Positions 1 to 12,700 of a DNA stretch of 64,000 nt are shown here, one piece after another; the first letter of the stretch is position 1, and each line of letters opens with the position of its first letter. The notes under the pieces were generated by a model. The model saw only the letters and a program-made list of their open reading frames with translations. It did no database searches and was not told where the DNA came from. Source of the DNA: Paragonimus westermani (taxonomy: Eukaryota > Platyhelminthes > Trematoda > Plagiorchiida > Troglotrematidae). The translations under genes were made by a program, and so were the position numbers. The DNA lies in NCBI GenBank assembly GCA_008508345.1, contig QNGE01000291.1:146810-210809 (forward strand). Reading direction: 5' to 3'.

Positions 1-379
1 CTCACACTAGGGGTTATTGTTTTTCACGCTTCACTATGGCCAAAATGTTAATGATCATACACTGGTGAAACATGCCGTACGAACCCACCTCTGGATAGTA
101 CGCTACTTCGGTTGCCGCATTATATCAAACCTCTGTTGTTTCGACTGTTTCCGTGTTGGTTTGGATAACTCGGTGGTATCCAGCTTACAAGTGTGACACT
201 GTAGCGCCTAGTGACATACGGTTGATCACCAGGTTTTACGTTTTCATTCTCGATACCAAATCCTATCCTACTACATAAGGTGCTTATTACACATGGCTGT
301 TTATGCATGCAGCCGATTACTTACCATCTATGCTTGTTTAAAATTCGGCTTTTCTTTGTCATTCTGTTCCCTTCTCTAG
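1..379. other. Intron upstream of first visible exon
   Basis: No coding, RNA or repeat signal is recognised. The last 25 bases form a pyrimidine-rich tract ending in CTCTAG at 379, which serves as the acceptor of the following exon. Earlier exons of the same gene must lie before the window, because the first visible exon already encodes the end of the WD40 region. Confidence 0.6.
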
Positions 380-736
380 CTTCAAGGGTTGTTGATCGTC
401 CTGGGTAGTAATCATCGTGTCCGATTTCTTGTGCGATCGGTATTTCAACCGACCAAGTCATCAGCTGATGACCGCTACAAGAAGACAGTGAAATGCACAC
501 CCTCCGATACAATGACTGTTTGTTGGAGTTGTCTGTTTACTATCGGTATCGGATCGTGTGAAGACCCACTGATCGCTAGTATGGCCGTCCCAAAACCATT
601 GCAGTCGTTTGGCTTCTTTCCGTTAGATTCGAATGAACTTCCCGCACCGACTGGGAGCGCCTACATGGCTTTCGTGGACCTACGGGGATATGTGCATGTG
701 CACGATCTGTCGCTGGCTCTTAAACAATTACAGTCA
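380..736 (+). CDS. TBC1D31: TBC1D31 exon: end of WD40 propeller
   Basis: 119 codons, open throughout, between acceptor CTCTAG (377-379 reads as a stop in this frame, which limits the exon) and donor GTAAGT at 737. The segment GSAYMAFVDLRGYVHVHDL resembles the last WD40 strand set of TBC1D31, and VLGSNHRVRF near the start resembles the preceding blade. A middle stretch of about 25 residues with no counterpart looks like a lineage-specific loop. The exon ends in phase 0 after a TCA codon. The 3' half is secure; the exact 5' border is less so, since other AG dinucleotides (for example near 489) are possible. Confidence 0.8.
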
Positions 737-3700
737 GTAAGTTTCGCTTCAGTTCATGCTTTCGTATCTGGTTGTCAGTCTGAATTATGCATACTTGAAT
801 ACTCCTACATTCGAACTGCCTACATTTAAGCGACAGTCTTCAGAATAGAGTGATCTATACTATATAAACGGATTCAGAACACACGGTTTATATTTCCGAA
901 TCCGAGACCAAGACGTATACTAAGACTACCAAGGTAAAGACGAACAATTTCTTGATAATTCATTCCCAGGCCGGCACATTCATATAAGTAGTTGGTAGAG
1001 CTAGATGGAGATATCGCTCTGAGTTATTACAGGGTAACTAGGTTACTGGTCAGTCAATTGGAGATGGTTTGTTTGGTCCATTACATCACGCTTATCCATT
1101 GGTTTGGCAGCGCAGGTTGCCATCGACCTGGTGGTAAAAATGATAACAGAACAAACTGCTTTTGTTGAAAAAATACTGGGTCAACCAGCCGGATTCTGAT
1201 AGTCTTGTGTCTTCATTCGGATGGTCCTTGATGGGTTACCTAGCACACGATAGACCACTTGGAAGACTTGACCAGTGATCACTTGGCTGTCACCTATAAC
1301 TGGATGAGTTAGGATAGCACTGTTCACCGATCGTGTTTCACCGTACCCCCAACTAACTTGGGTAGTGTTCCCGGGTTCGTTTCGAAAGCTAACTTGCTAT
1401 TCGACCAATATATAAATTGCTCCACAGAAACAAGAGGAAGAGTAGATACGCACCGAAGAGTTCTGAATTGTTCGACTATCTTCGCTATAATTTGGATACA
1501 GAGTTGAACTATGGTATTGCTCCTACTGTTTGTCTGTTTTAGTTTATTTATCAGCTATTCTACAGAATTTTCACATTTGAACGGCGCTTTACTAAACGTG
1601 AAAATCTTTCCTACGTTTAGTACCTCAGGTATACGCGTCCTTCTGGTCATTTTTCTAGCGATAAATCACTCCAGACAGCAATTATCACGGATTACGTCCT
1701 CTGCGAATTCGGGTTTTATGTCCAGCTTATCTGTTGAACAAATCCTGTACTGTGTCGACCAGACAACGCACTAGATTTCTCCTTTGCTTTTGGGATAACA
1801 AACTGTGAAAGGTTGTGTGTTGGCCTGCTGACGCATTCTTTAGGTGAATCGTGCGTTGAATAGCGCCGTCTATTCGTCGATGTAAACGAGCATCTAGAAA
1901 GGATAGTTGGATTTCAGTCTCACCCTCATGTGCAAACTTAATTGGTCATTGGGCGCGACTGGACGCATCCAGTACCGTGATATATCAGTATCAGAGCTTG
2001 TGATGATGAATATACCATCCACGTACCGTGATACCGCATATGCTGGCTGGTTTTTGATTGGAGCGTGGCACATTCAAGCTTTCCCATGAATATATCGGCC
2101 GGGAGAGATGCGAGCGGGGAGCGCGTTAGCACACCCTCTGTCTGTCGGTACAGCAAACTATTGAATAGCAGTTATACATCGAAAGTACATCAAACCAGAA
2201 GCTTCTTTAACCTCATTTCTGGTATTCCAACGTCAAGTCCGGTCTCAGGCACGCAAACACACAAAACTAGCTGTTTCAAAAAACGGCACGTTAGTGACTA
2301 ACGTCACTACGTTCAATGAGAGCGATTTCTGTGAATTCACATCAATGTCCTCTATGCTGTAATATACTTCATCACACTAAGCCAAACCAGAGAATGGTTA
2401 GAGCAATATGAAACGTGGCTACTGAAATATCTCCAGTGAAATGTGAATACCGATAAAACAGATGTCTGGTTTGTATTATCATTACCAGGGCCAACACAGT
2501 TGCAAAGGCCTCTTTAAAACGCATACTGTGACAGAATGCAAAACTGTGTGACATCAGTTAATTTGTGACATCATTTGTGGACAGCGCGATCCACTGAATA
2601 CTTTTTGTTCTTCATACAGTTCGAGATGCGCATACGCAGTTGGTGTAGTACCCATACAGTTTATTGACAAGAACAGACGATATTTGTCTTACGTATTTTG
2701 ATACTTCCTGTTTTACTTACCCCTGTTAACTCTGTGTACCACATTTCCCATCCAACTTTTCAATTTAGGTGACAGGGACGCTGTTGCAAACGGTTTTAAA
2801 GACCATCGCGGCGACCTTGTTCAGAAAAGGGTTCTTCTTCGCTTGCCTTGTGACTAAGTTAGTCAATATAACTTGCACAGCGGCTGGGGACGAGAGCGAT
2901 TCGTTTTTCCCATATTAAACTGGTTAGCTATCCTCACAAAAAGAAGCCTTTTGATATTGCTTGACAAGAATAGCTGATTCATATAGTGGTCTAAGGCAAT
3001 AACTGGGGGTTCGGTAAAATCTGAATTCCCTTCCGATGAAATTTCTGAGCAATGTTCCCAATCCATTCCTCTTGCACATCCAGATCGTTCATTATACTTC
3101 CGAACAGTGGGGAGTCTTCGCTCACTTACACGTGATCAGTTCTCTGTTTCCGAAACTCGGAAGCCTCTGGTGCAGTGTCGTAGTTTTAATTCAAACTGTT
3201 CACTAATTGAGTGCATCTGCGATTATGCTACATGCAGCGCCTCACGACTTAATTCAGCCTTATCTTTCTGAAGAGCTCGCTTAAACGTGCAGCGCCTCTT
3301 GGGTGCACTAAATGAGAATTCGCAAATCCAAATTTGTGTAACATTATTGTTTCAGTTCTCTGGAGCATTATTTCCTCTTTGCTGCAGTTTTCCTGTCTCG
3401 TATGGGCTTTTTCTGATTTCGGTCTCTTCATCACCGTCTTTAGCACACCACGATCACTCTTAGCATGTGGTCCCCGTTTTCACTCTGCATCAATCAGTTG
3501 CGAACCTGCTCCCGTTTTCTTGTAATCATTCCAACTCAGTTTTACCGGTAGATGTCCTGATGGACATCGGGCAGTGGTGGTAGCAGTTGATTGATTTTTG
3601 GAGTGGCCCAAGCAGTCAGGCCGTCTGCTTCGGATCGCAGGTTGAGCTCACGATCAGTGTGGGAATCCTGGTATGCGGTATAGCTGTTGGTCGAAAATTT

Positions 3701-6700
3701 ATCAAAACGACTAGTAGGCGATAGCCACAGGTAAAAACGATCGTTACGGTTGAAACGCCGTAAAAGACAAGAATCACGGATGGGAAACTTGCAAATTTTT
3801 CACCGTAGTTTAGCCTCTTCTAGTCGTTTCATAGCCACTGGTAGTCGTTTTCAATCTCTGTCATTGACTAAACAGTGTGTGTATACTGGACGAAGGTTTC
3901 ACGACCTACTCTGAGCTTGACTTACACTCCGACGGGCACAAACTGATTGCTTGGGTTACTCTGACGTTCAGTAAATGGTTAGCGCTATTCTTAAGGCGCA
4001 GGCAGGCTTGCCGAATGTACGGATGTGTTGAAACTTGCGTATCCACCTTCTAATGGACACACTAATGCGTCGCGCTTGGCCTACGAGTCTCGATTCATCA
4101 GCCCACGATACAACTTGGACTCTATGATTGTTTATTTCTGTCATACGTGCACCCCGCGAATAGTCACTGTTTGAGACTGTCGAAAAACATCGACTGAGGG
4201 TTAATAAACAGTGATGACAGGTTGCACCTTGATGAGAAAGTGGTGAAGTACGACAGTCAACTTCGTAGTATCATGACTCACAAAGTTTGTCGCACGAGCG
4301 ACCGAATTGTACGAGTTCTCCGTCGATTTTAAGTTTGAAACACGTTTCGTCAATTCGAAAGGTCACAGCATTCTCAACATCATCACAGATAACAGTACAT
4401 CCGTGGTTCACACTGATAGTCAACTGCCGAAAGGTCTAACTGTACCTCCAACAACGTTTCCCGCTATTTAACGTCATTTTGTCTGCCTTCTAAATCTTCA
4501 AACTGTCTGAGTGCTCTAATCCACATGTTACGCATGTTCACCGTTTCGACGACATCAATCTGTTCCATACAGTCCGTAAAGTCCCCAACTTCGAGCTTCA
4601 GTCACAGGTTTTGGTCGATCCGAACAATGCTTCAGACGAACCGGTGAACAGTATTCTTACGATTGTCATATGTAGACGAAGTGTGTACACCTTATGCATA
4701 CTCTCAAGGAGATTATTAAAACTTACTCAAACCGTACTCACAAGGAGGTCGGAATTGAGATGAGTAAATCTGCCAGACATGTCCTCTCAACTGGTGCAAA
4801 GCGCGAAACAATCTAGAGTCACCCGCTTTTGCGTTGCCTTGGTCAAGTTCGTTTTTCTCATGACCATATAGTTATATAATATGGTAATTTGAGCCATGGA
4901 ATGGACAGCCTTACCATCAGCAATCAACGGCGTAAACCAAAGCTACAGTCACTCTTGCAAAAAGTATACTACAAGTCGTTCAGTATACGGGAGTAGGTCG
5001 ATATGTATGCACTCAGAACGGAGAGCATACTAAGTGGCGATTCATCAAAGGTTTGGGAGATGGACGCGTACAAAAATGCCAGTGGCAAATGCACTGTCCA
5101 TATTCCATATCGTAGGTAAATTTGTTGTTTACCGGACCATAATACGGCACAGCTTGCAACAAAAGATTATTCTGGTCGGGGCAGCTTGAAAACGAACGAA
5201 CCCGAAACTTGTAGATAGGACGTGGATGTTTGGTGTCCTTAAAAATCTGAAGCATATGTAGTGATCAAGAGCCGGGGGCATAGGTCATATTTTCCCCATG
5301 CGGACGGAATAGTGAAAACACTAAATCATGCGCATGTGAAGGACCGGTTTCCGCCAGAAAGGAAACGCGTACAGCAACCTTCGGGAGATCAGCAAGAATA
5401 AGGATCTGACGAGCTTGTCAAAAACAGGAGTGATATACCCAGTTGAATGGAGCGGAATCGCCGCAGGTGAACTTGTGGCAGATCAAAGCCGTATGTCCCG
5501 CATATCACTCTCATTCGGAAGAACGATGGTCATCTGCGCTGAGTATGATCATGAGAGACTGGTGGTCAAAACAGTTTATCTGATCAACGTGTAAGACTTA
5601 GTCAGTTGGGTTGAGTGGAAGAAGGCCATGCAGTGTAAGGATAGACTGACCGATCATAACCAACACAGCCATAGTTGAATGACAACAGACAATGTAACTA
5701 CTGCTGTTTTCTCTCTCTTCGAATGGTTATCGCTTTTCAAATCGACAGAGATTGCTTTGCACAACCCGAACTTTCGTTTCAATTTTTCCTCGTGTTAATC
5801 GGGCATGCCACAAAAATGGGTATTTTCTGTATCTCTGAGGTTTTTCATCCGACATAGTGTTTAGATTGAGACGATTTTTCCTCAAGATACACCTAACCGT
5901 CCTCAGCTATTGAGCTGTGAAGTTGAAAATCCAGTTTCTTTAACTTATCCAAAGTATGGTTCGACGCTTCTCTGTGTCACAGCCTGAGACCAGGTCCTTA
6001 GATTATTCCTGAGTGTTTGCACTGTTGACACTGGTTTGGCCGTCAGCTTATGCTGTTTTCAGGATAACCGAGAACTGTAGATTGGGATGAACTAGCTATG
6101 GCCGAAGTCGATAATCGAGATGTGTTATCCAGTGAATGGTTTTTTATACGGAATGCGCGAGCTATTAGTGTTAGTCAGTTAACTGTTGTCTGTTGTGAGT
6201 AATTCACAAATACTTTGAGCTAACTGCTTAAGAAACGCATTCGTGGTAATTAGTGCTACATATGATCATAAATTCAGTGCGCATTTGATGGATGGTGCCG
6301 ATTTTAGTTTGCTACTGATTGGGAATGATTGTAGAAACGCAAAATAGCCAAAATTGATCACAAAAGTGTGATAGATATTGTTTACTTCGCATTCACTGCT
6401 TGCCGGTTGTCCATCCACATTTTCACTGTCGAATTCCAAGTCACAGTGCATTGAGGCTTCCTTTTAAACGACATGTGGCTTTCTGTTAGCGTACTCACTT
6501 GAGTCTTGTATTGACTGTTTGGAATGTTTATCTGTCATTCGTCTTCCTTTGGGTTGATTCTCTTTGACAATGGTTCTTTGGATTTCTCGCGTTATCCAGC
6601 TTTGGGATTTGATTGTTCTTTGCTGTTACTTTGGTATGCTCCGCTACATGTCAAATTAATTAAATCTCCGACGTGTTCTCCTAGGACAATATCGACCGCG

Positions 6701-9700
6701 GCCATAATTTTCCCTTAAGAAAAACTGTCTTCACCTTCGACCGCCAATAGTTATCATTAATCCTACTGTTCACTTTCACTAATGGCTGTTCTGAAAGTTG
6801 CGGGTGGTTATGATTGGCGTTCCTGCTTGCAGTTTATTTCATGCGCACAACAGTCTGAAAATCCTCCAAATTCCTAAGTCAAACATGCGAGAGGGACAAG
6901 GTACGTTATTGATTTCTAGCTACCATACAATCGTTTAACTGCCATACAATTGTGGAGAAAAAGGCAGGCAATAACCAAAGAAGGAAGGGACTTAACTGCT
7001 AAGAATAACTGTCTCTACTCGAACATTGCGCATAGAGGTGCCTACACCTCATAAGTTTCAATGCCCCGCGTCCTCCAGTGCGCTTGCTCTACTCGGCCAA
7101 AGAGAGGTGTAAATGGGAGCCATAGAGCTATGATTAAATAAAGAAGACCTTACAAAACGAGGCTTCACGGTTCACGATTGAAATATGTAATTGAATTAAA
7201 GCATCATCATATAAACGACAGAAAGTAGGTATCAACTGTGGTGGGCTCATACTATAAAATAATACCGGGGATGATCAAAGTACTGTTAATAATAGTCCAA
7301 ATATACGGGATGTATGTTTTAGGAATATCGGAGGGACAAGATCACGTTTAGGCAGTGTGTAGCTCTGAATTTGCGACGTAACTGACGGCATTACCTATTG
7401 GCGTGTTGCTGCAGTATTCGTCTTTTGAGACGCGGCGTTGGAAGCTGTCACCAAGGCAGGACCCGCTCTCGCTCGGATGTTGGAAGGTGACAATCGCTGG
7501 GCGGAAATTGTGGGCAGCCTTGACCGAAGTTGTTGGGCCAAGCGTTAGCTCGCGATGCGCGTAAGTGTCGGTCTGTATGACCTTGGGCGTTGACACTGAG
7601 GCGCGTGTGTGAGTGAGACAGTTAAAGTGCGCAATCTATGGACTGGATGTGAGGTGAATGAATGACTGAGACTGCGCATACCTATTCTCATAGCCATTAA
7701 GGGTGGCACACGATAGCAGACTGCCACGACGGTAGTGTCCACACTACTGGGCCGGATTAGCCACCACCCCACCTAAACTTTTCGGTCACCGACTCTATGA
7801 GCCACAAAGGGTCTCACTTAGGAGACGAACCCCTTAGTGAATTTCTTCACTTCTGGACGCCAAGAAATCCTCTGTTCATCTCAATCCTTACGCCAATCGG
7901 CCGCGGCATTTGCAAGGAGTACTCAGTATGGCATTCTGGGTACATAACCTGACTACTTAAGCCTGTGCAAGCGTAAAAAGTGAACAGATGAACTCGCTTG
8001 GTAGCCACTATCAAGTATCCACTTCCGAACTTCATGTATGCTTATCTGTCAGTGCCACCCGATACGAGCAGTTGGATGCAGACATCGGTTCACATCTTCC
8101 ACCCTGTTCGACCAACTTTCGCAGTCGTAACGTATCACAACCCTCACGTTGGCCTAATATATGTGACCCTTATGCATCAGAGAAGTGCGTCTTCGACACC
8201 ACTGGTGTCCTAGATGATCGAATATCTACAAAACCTTGGAGATACGAGCTTCAATTCGATTCTCTATACCTCCGGTGCCGCTGATGCAGCTTGCCAACTA
8301 CCCAAACCAATCAACGACCTCCATAACTATATTATCCAACATACAATTCACGCAATCACAACAGACTTGTAGAAACACTGTGCGTTTTGAGACAACAAAA
8401 CGCATTGCGAAGTATCCAACAGAGCGTGAGATTGAGTTTAGCATTGACTGGAAAGTGTCAAACAGCAACTCCTTGTCGTCAGCATAATCAAGACCAGTCA
8501 GTGTTCCGCCAGGTAGGAGGTTCACGTGAGCATCTTCTGAGTGCCCCAGACAGTCCTTTATTGTTTCGTCTATGACAAAGTTAAACATAAATGGTGAGAG
8601 TGGACAGCCCTGACATAGGCCAATCCCGATACTGAAACTGTCACCGTAAACCCTAATTTGAGCTGAATTGTGGGAGTGAAGCTCCGACAGTATGTTCACA
8701 AACGTGGTCGGTACATGGCTGAGATTGAGCGACTCTAAAAGTGTAGGTAGATCTACCGAACTGAACTCACCTTTATAGTCGAGACATACGGCAACTATTG
8801 GCCGGTCGTACACATTATACTACTCCAGAATTTGATGAAGAATAACAGTGTAATCTATATATTCCCACCCGAGACTTCACCCTGCATGCTCTTCTCTAAT
8901 GTTTACTTCTCGATCTGCAATGGGTCGATGAAGTTTAGTGGATGCCGGATCGCTGGCGGTGGCTGGGTTCCAGCTAACTGCACTGTATTTTTCACAACGG
9001 CCGCTGATCCATTGGGGATCCAATGGGTACTAGTATCGAGTGGTCCAAGAGCGGGGAAATGTTCTCCTTCGTCCACACAAGTTGAAACAACTGCTCCAAG
9101 GCTTCTTTCGATGGCTTCCCACTTTCTTTGAAAAGTGTTGGCACGAGATTTGATAAGTTAAACTAGTCCGCCAATGTTCATTGAGGTGAAGGCGGTTTCC
9201 ATCTTCTCAACTTTCTCCGTTAGCCAGGCCTCACGTTTGTCGATCGGGCTGCACCTCAGCTCCCTACCGGTATACCTCCTACGCTTGTTATATGAACTTT
9301 CATGAGGAATTTTCCGTTTGCCATGTATTATTTCTGAGGATTTCCCCGAGATCCAATGTTTGTTTGACCCACGAAATACCGTGTCGCATGCCACAGTACC
9401 TGATTTCTGAATGGCCTATGCGATTTGGGTTCAGTAGCTATCAGAATCTTGGATATAAGAGCTGCTCAGCATGCTTTCTAGGCTAGTTTAGTACATTTTT
9501 TTAAATGACGGTGTAGCCAGTTTCCTATCAGTCAGCCGTTGTCAGTGGAGTGGTTGCCCAGAAAAGGCAAAAACGAAACGAAAACGTAGGAACGTGTTGG
9601 GTTAGTCCATGCATATGATTCACTAAGAACAGCCGTCCCGATTGGAGCCGTCCCATCTATAACAAAAAGCTCTGTGGTTTATTAAAATCTGGGTCTAATT

Positions 9701-12700
9701 TAGAGAAGAAGGGCGCAAAACATTTCAATGACACGACGGTTAAAACGATTATGGGAGAAATATACTCTGTACTCAATGTATAGTTGCAACGGCATCGATA
9801 TCCGAGTGATGTGTTTCTGGTCCAGACCTGTTGTCTAAACGAGAGTTGGCTTCACCAAGGCAACCGACCTGGGCGTTCATATCTCCGACCAAAGTGGCTA
9901 TATCAGAGCGATTTGCTGACCTGTGGTGAATATCCACATCCGAGCAAATCACACTTGACACCTATATTACTGCAGTATTTTGGCACATCGGGAAGATTTC
10001 CGATGATTGGCCGTATAGCGAGAGCTTCAGCGGAACCTGTCAATCGAACGCTACAGAGTCTACAGTTAACGGGAATCAAACCTACCAATGCGGCCTCAGC
10101 CATTCTGTTATGGGCTATATCTACTCCAACCTGACTGGTAGTAGTGGTCGTGGAGTCACCCGAACTATACAGTCGGGATCGAATAGGGAGAGTCTGTGCT
10201 GTTAGTTCGATTCGTTGACTACCGTCCTGGATTCTAGTATCTGAAATTCAGCAGACATCGGCATTCAACGAGTATAACGTCCGTGTGAGAGTGCCCTGTT
10301 GACCCACCTGTTTCAAAGTACGAACGTTGAAAGCGGTTATATTAATTTACATTGTAGACTTAAGCAAGAGACGAGGGGGGGGGGCGTAAGCTGAGTGTTA
10401 AGAGATGGGACTTACTGAATAGTGTTATTGAAATTAGCGGTGTCTGTCGCGGGACCTGTAATGTAATTACTAAAATGGAGGATCGGGGTGGTGGTAGAGG
10501 GATCAGAAGTAGTGTAGTGAGAATAGACGGTCGCACCATACTACTCACACCACTATTCAGTAGCAGCATGGATCGAAATGATCGCGGGATAAATACGGGA
10601 GAGATACGGGAAAGATCTTTGGAAGGCAGAATGACATTTAATGGCTTTCGCCACATGACGGAAATGAGATATGGTGTCCAAAGCGACTGGAGCATCCTCA
10701 GAAGAGTGCGGTGTGCAAATGAGTGTTTTTGTTCCTAGTTCCGTTGAGACGCTTAAGTGGTGTATTGGTTTCTCCAATAAAACAACCTCCGTGTCATCCG
10801 CCTTCTGGATTCACAACAGTAGCATTTCATTTGCCCATCCCTCTGTATGCAGCAGATTGGATACCCGTTTAATATTGCGAGACTGTCGATGCCGTATGGG
10901 ATTATAGGTGGTGTGAACGTTTGTGGTCATGGGTTAGATGTCGGCAGGACGCCCAAGTCTACACAGTGAAATAATTAGTATTCTCAACCAGAGTCGGTGG
11001 CTCAAAATCTCTTATCCCAAGTCAACATGTGTGGGTGTGTATGTGCGTCATTTTAATGGAACTAGTATTTTTACAGGAAATGATGTCCAACCTCTAACCT
11101 GTAGTACCAAGAGATTAGTTCTTTGGATCTCTGCCTATTGGTCTACTTGTTATTATTGACTGTGTTGGTGTGTTTACCACACGTCCAATTTAGCTCAATA
11201 GTTCATCTAGGTGCGCAAGCCATCACACTTCGTCAAGGTCTGCTATGGTTGTGGCGGAGATTGTTCTGAGCGTTCACTACGATTGACATGGTCAATATGC
11301 CGCGTGTGTGGTGAAGTTGCAAACCTACGTAATTCCTGTTCCATAGAAACAAAGCACGACTGCTTGTCATGACAATTTGGACTTCAGTTACAGGCGATGG
11401 TGACCAAACTTAGTCATTATTAACAAGTTGTTGGTCTGCAGTGTTAGGATTAAAGACGAGTATGACTGTAAAAAGTGTCAACTTTTAGTTAGCTAGTTAG
11501 TGTGGATTACTCGTCTAGAATGATATGGCAATTTCAACTACCCCCGTTGCAGTGACCTACCTAAAACGATCATTAGCAAAAGAGACAGGTGCTTTCCGGA
11601 TAACGCTGAAGGTAGTGGATTGCCACCACAATTCAACGGTCTCGTGTTGTGTGGGATGATTCGACTGTGCATACATGATCATGTTAGTATGAGTGTACTT
11701 TAGTAGCAATCTCAACATCTTATCGTTCACGGTCCCTCATCTGTGTTTCATATTTAGAGCGTGAATTCGGAGAGAGTTTAACCCTATATAGAGTTCACGT
11801 CAGAGTTCGTAGTTGTGTTTAACGAGTCAGCTAGTGCTACTCCCGTTTAGAAGATCGATGGTCCTGTTCGGTTAAATATTTAGATTTTACCTTATTATGT
11901 CTTTGCTGCCATGTGACTTTTTAAGCTACTCGTGAGTTGGTTAGTTTCAGACTACCCGAGCGCAAATGAGAGAAGCATTCAAGGTAACCGGGACTTGACA
12001 TCACAACCTTACTGTTGGTATTCAGAGCCAGCACGCTATCTCACATTCTTCTGCGACCCTAAATATTGTTTGACCGAAGTTGTATATAGCTGCTGAAGTG
12101 CAACACTTCGGTCAGATCTAGTATTCAGTTTACAGCTGGGTGAAAATTGGGCCTGTCTCACACATTCGAGAGTCGAAGCCGAACTCTCGGTTCTCAAACA
12201 GTGAAGTGTCCAAGCAAATTGTGCTAATGCAAGCAGGTTGTGTTTTTTATAAAGGTGGTGGTGAATCATTGTGTTGATCGTTATCAATTATACGTCCGTG
12301 GATGAAAATATTGCTTAAGTGTATACAGCCCTAAAAAAAGAGCTCCTAGCTCATGCCGTAGGAGAATACGATGAAGCTTGATGGACGAAGCCCTTTATCT
12401 AAATCCATGCCGTGAACACCAAAGCTTCCACACATTGCAAACAAACGGCCGAGTTGCATTTAAGAGTAATAGTCTCTCATCGACTTTCACCACTGAGCTT
12501 AATTACTTATGTTCTACTTCGCAAGCAACTCGGTTAAACGATGGCATTCGCTTCGATAAGCCAGATTAACCACCATCCTCTCTGAAGTTTCCGGCCTATT
12601 TGGTTACTAGGCCAACCACTGGGGGAATGCACATTGCGTGCGGTTCCTTGTTAACTATGGAGTGCCCTCAGTTTCTGTTGACAAATCATCAGTCGATCAC

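Larger units (their letters stand above)
6905..10740 (-). mobile_element. RTE-like non-LTR retrotransposon (LINE A), decayed, nearly full length
   Basis: Reading on the - strand from 10740 down, there is an untranslated or leader section (10350-10740), an apurinic-type endonuclease (9773-10345), a linker (9158-9394), a reverse transcriptase (8290-9131), the C-terminal region (7740-8290) and a 3' untranslated end (6905-7060). The 3' end matches the termini of the LINE copies at 33.1-33.6, 50.4 and 63.6 kb. Many stops and frameshifts break the frame. The segment 7070-7700 does not align to the other copies and may be a later insertion. It lies antisense to the host gene, inside an intron. Confidence 0.85.

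Noticed and set aside
4700..4860. PLE C-terminal remnant
   Set aside because: Only about a dozen residues resemble the SARHVLSTG block, with no further match on either side.
7988..8284. 98-codon + strand ORF as a gene
   Set aside because: It is the antisense of the LINE A C-terminal region (RVEDVNR and related blocks read on the - strand).
8832..9131. 99-codon + strand ORF as a gene
   Set aside because: It is the antisense of the LINE A reverse transcriptase, whose motifs read on the - strand.
10371..10383. G-runs here and at 59634-59646 as G-quadruplex elements
   Set aside because: Single homopolymer runs without the four spaced G-tracts; the second is next to an unresolved base and may be a sequencing problem.
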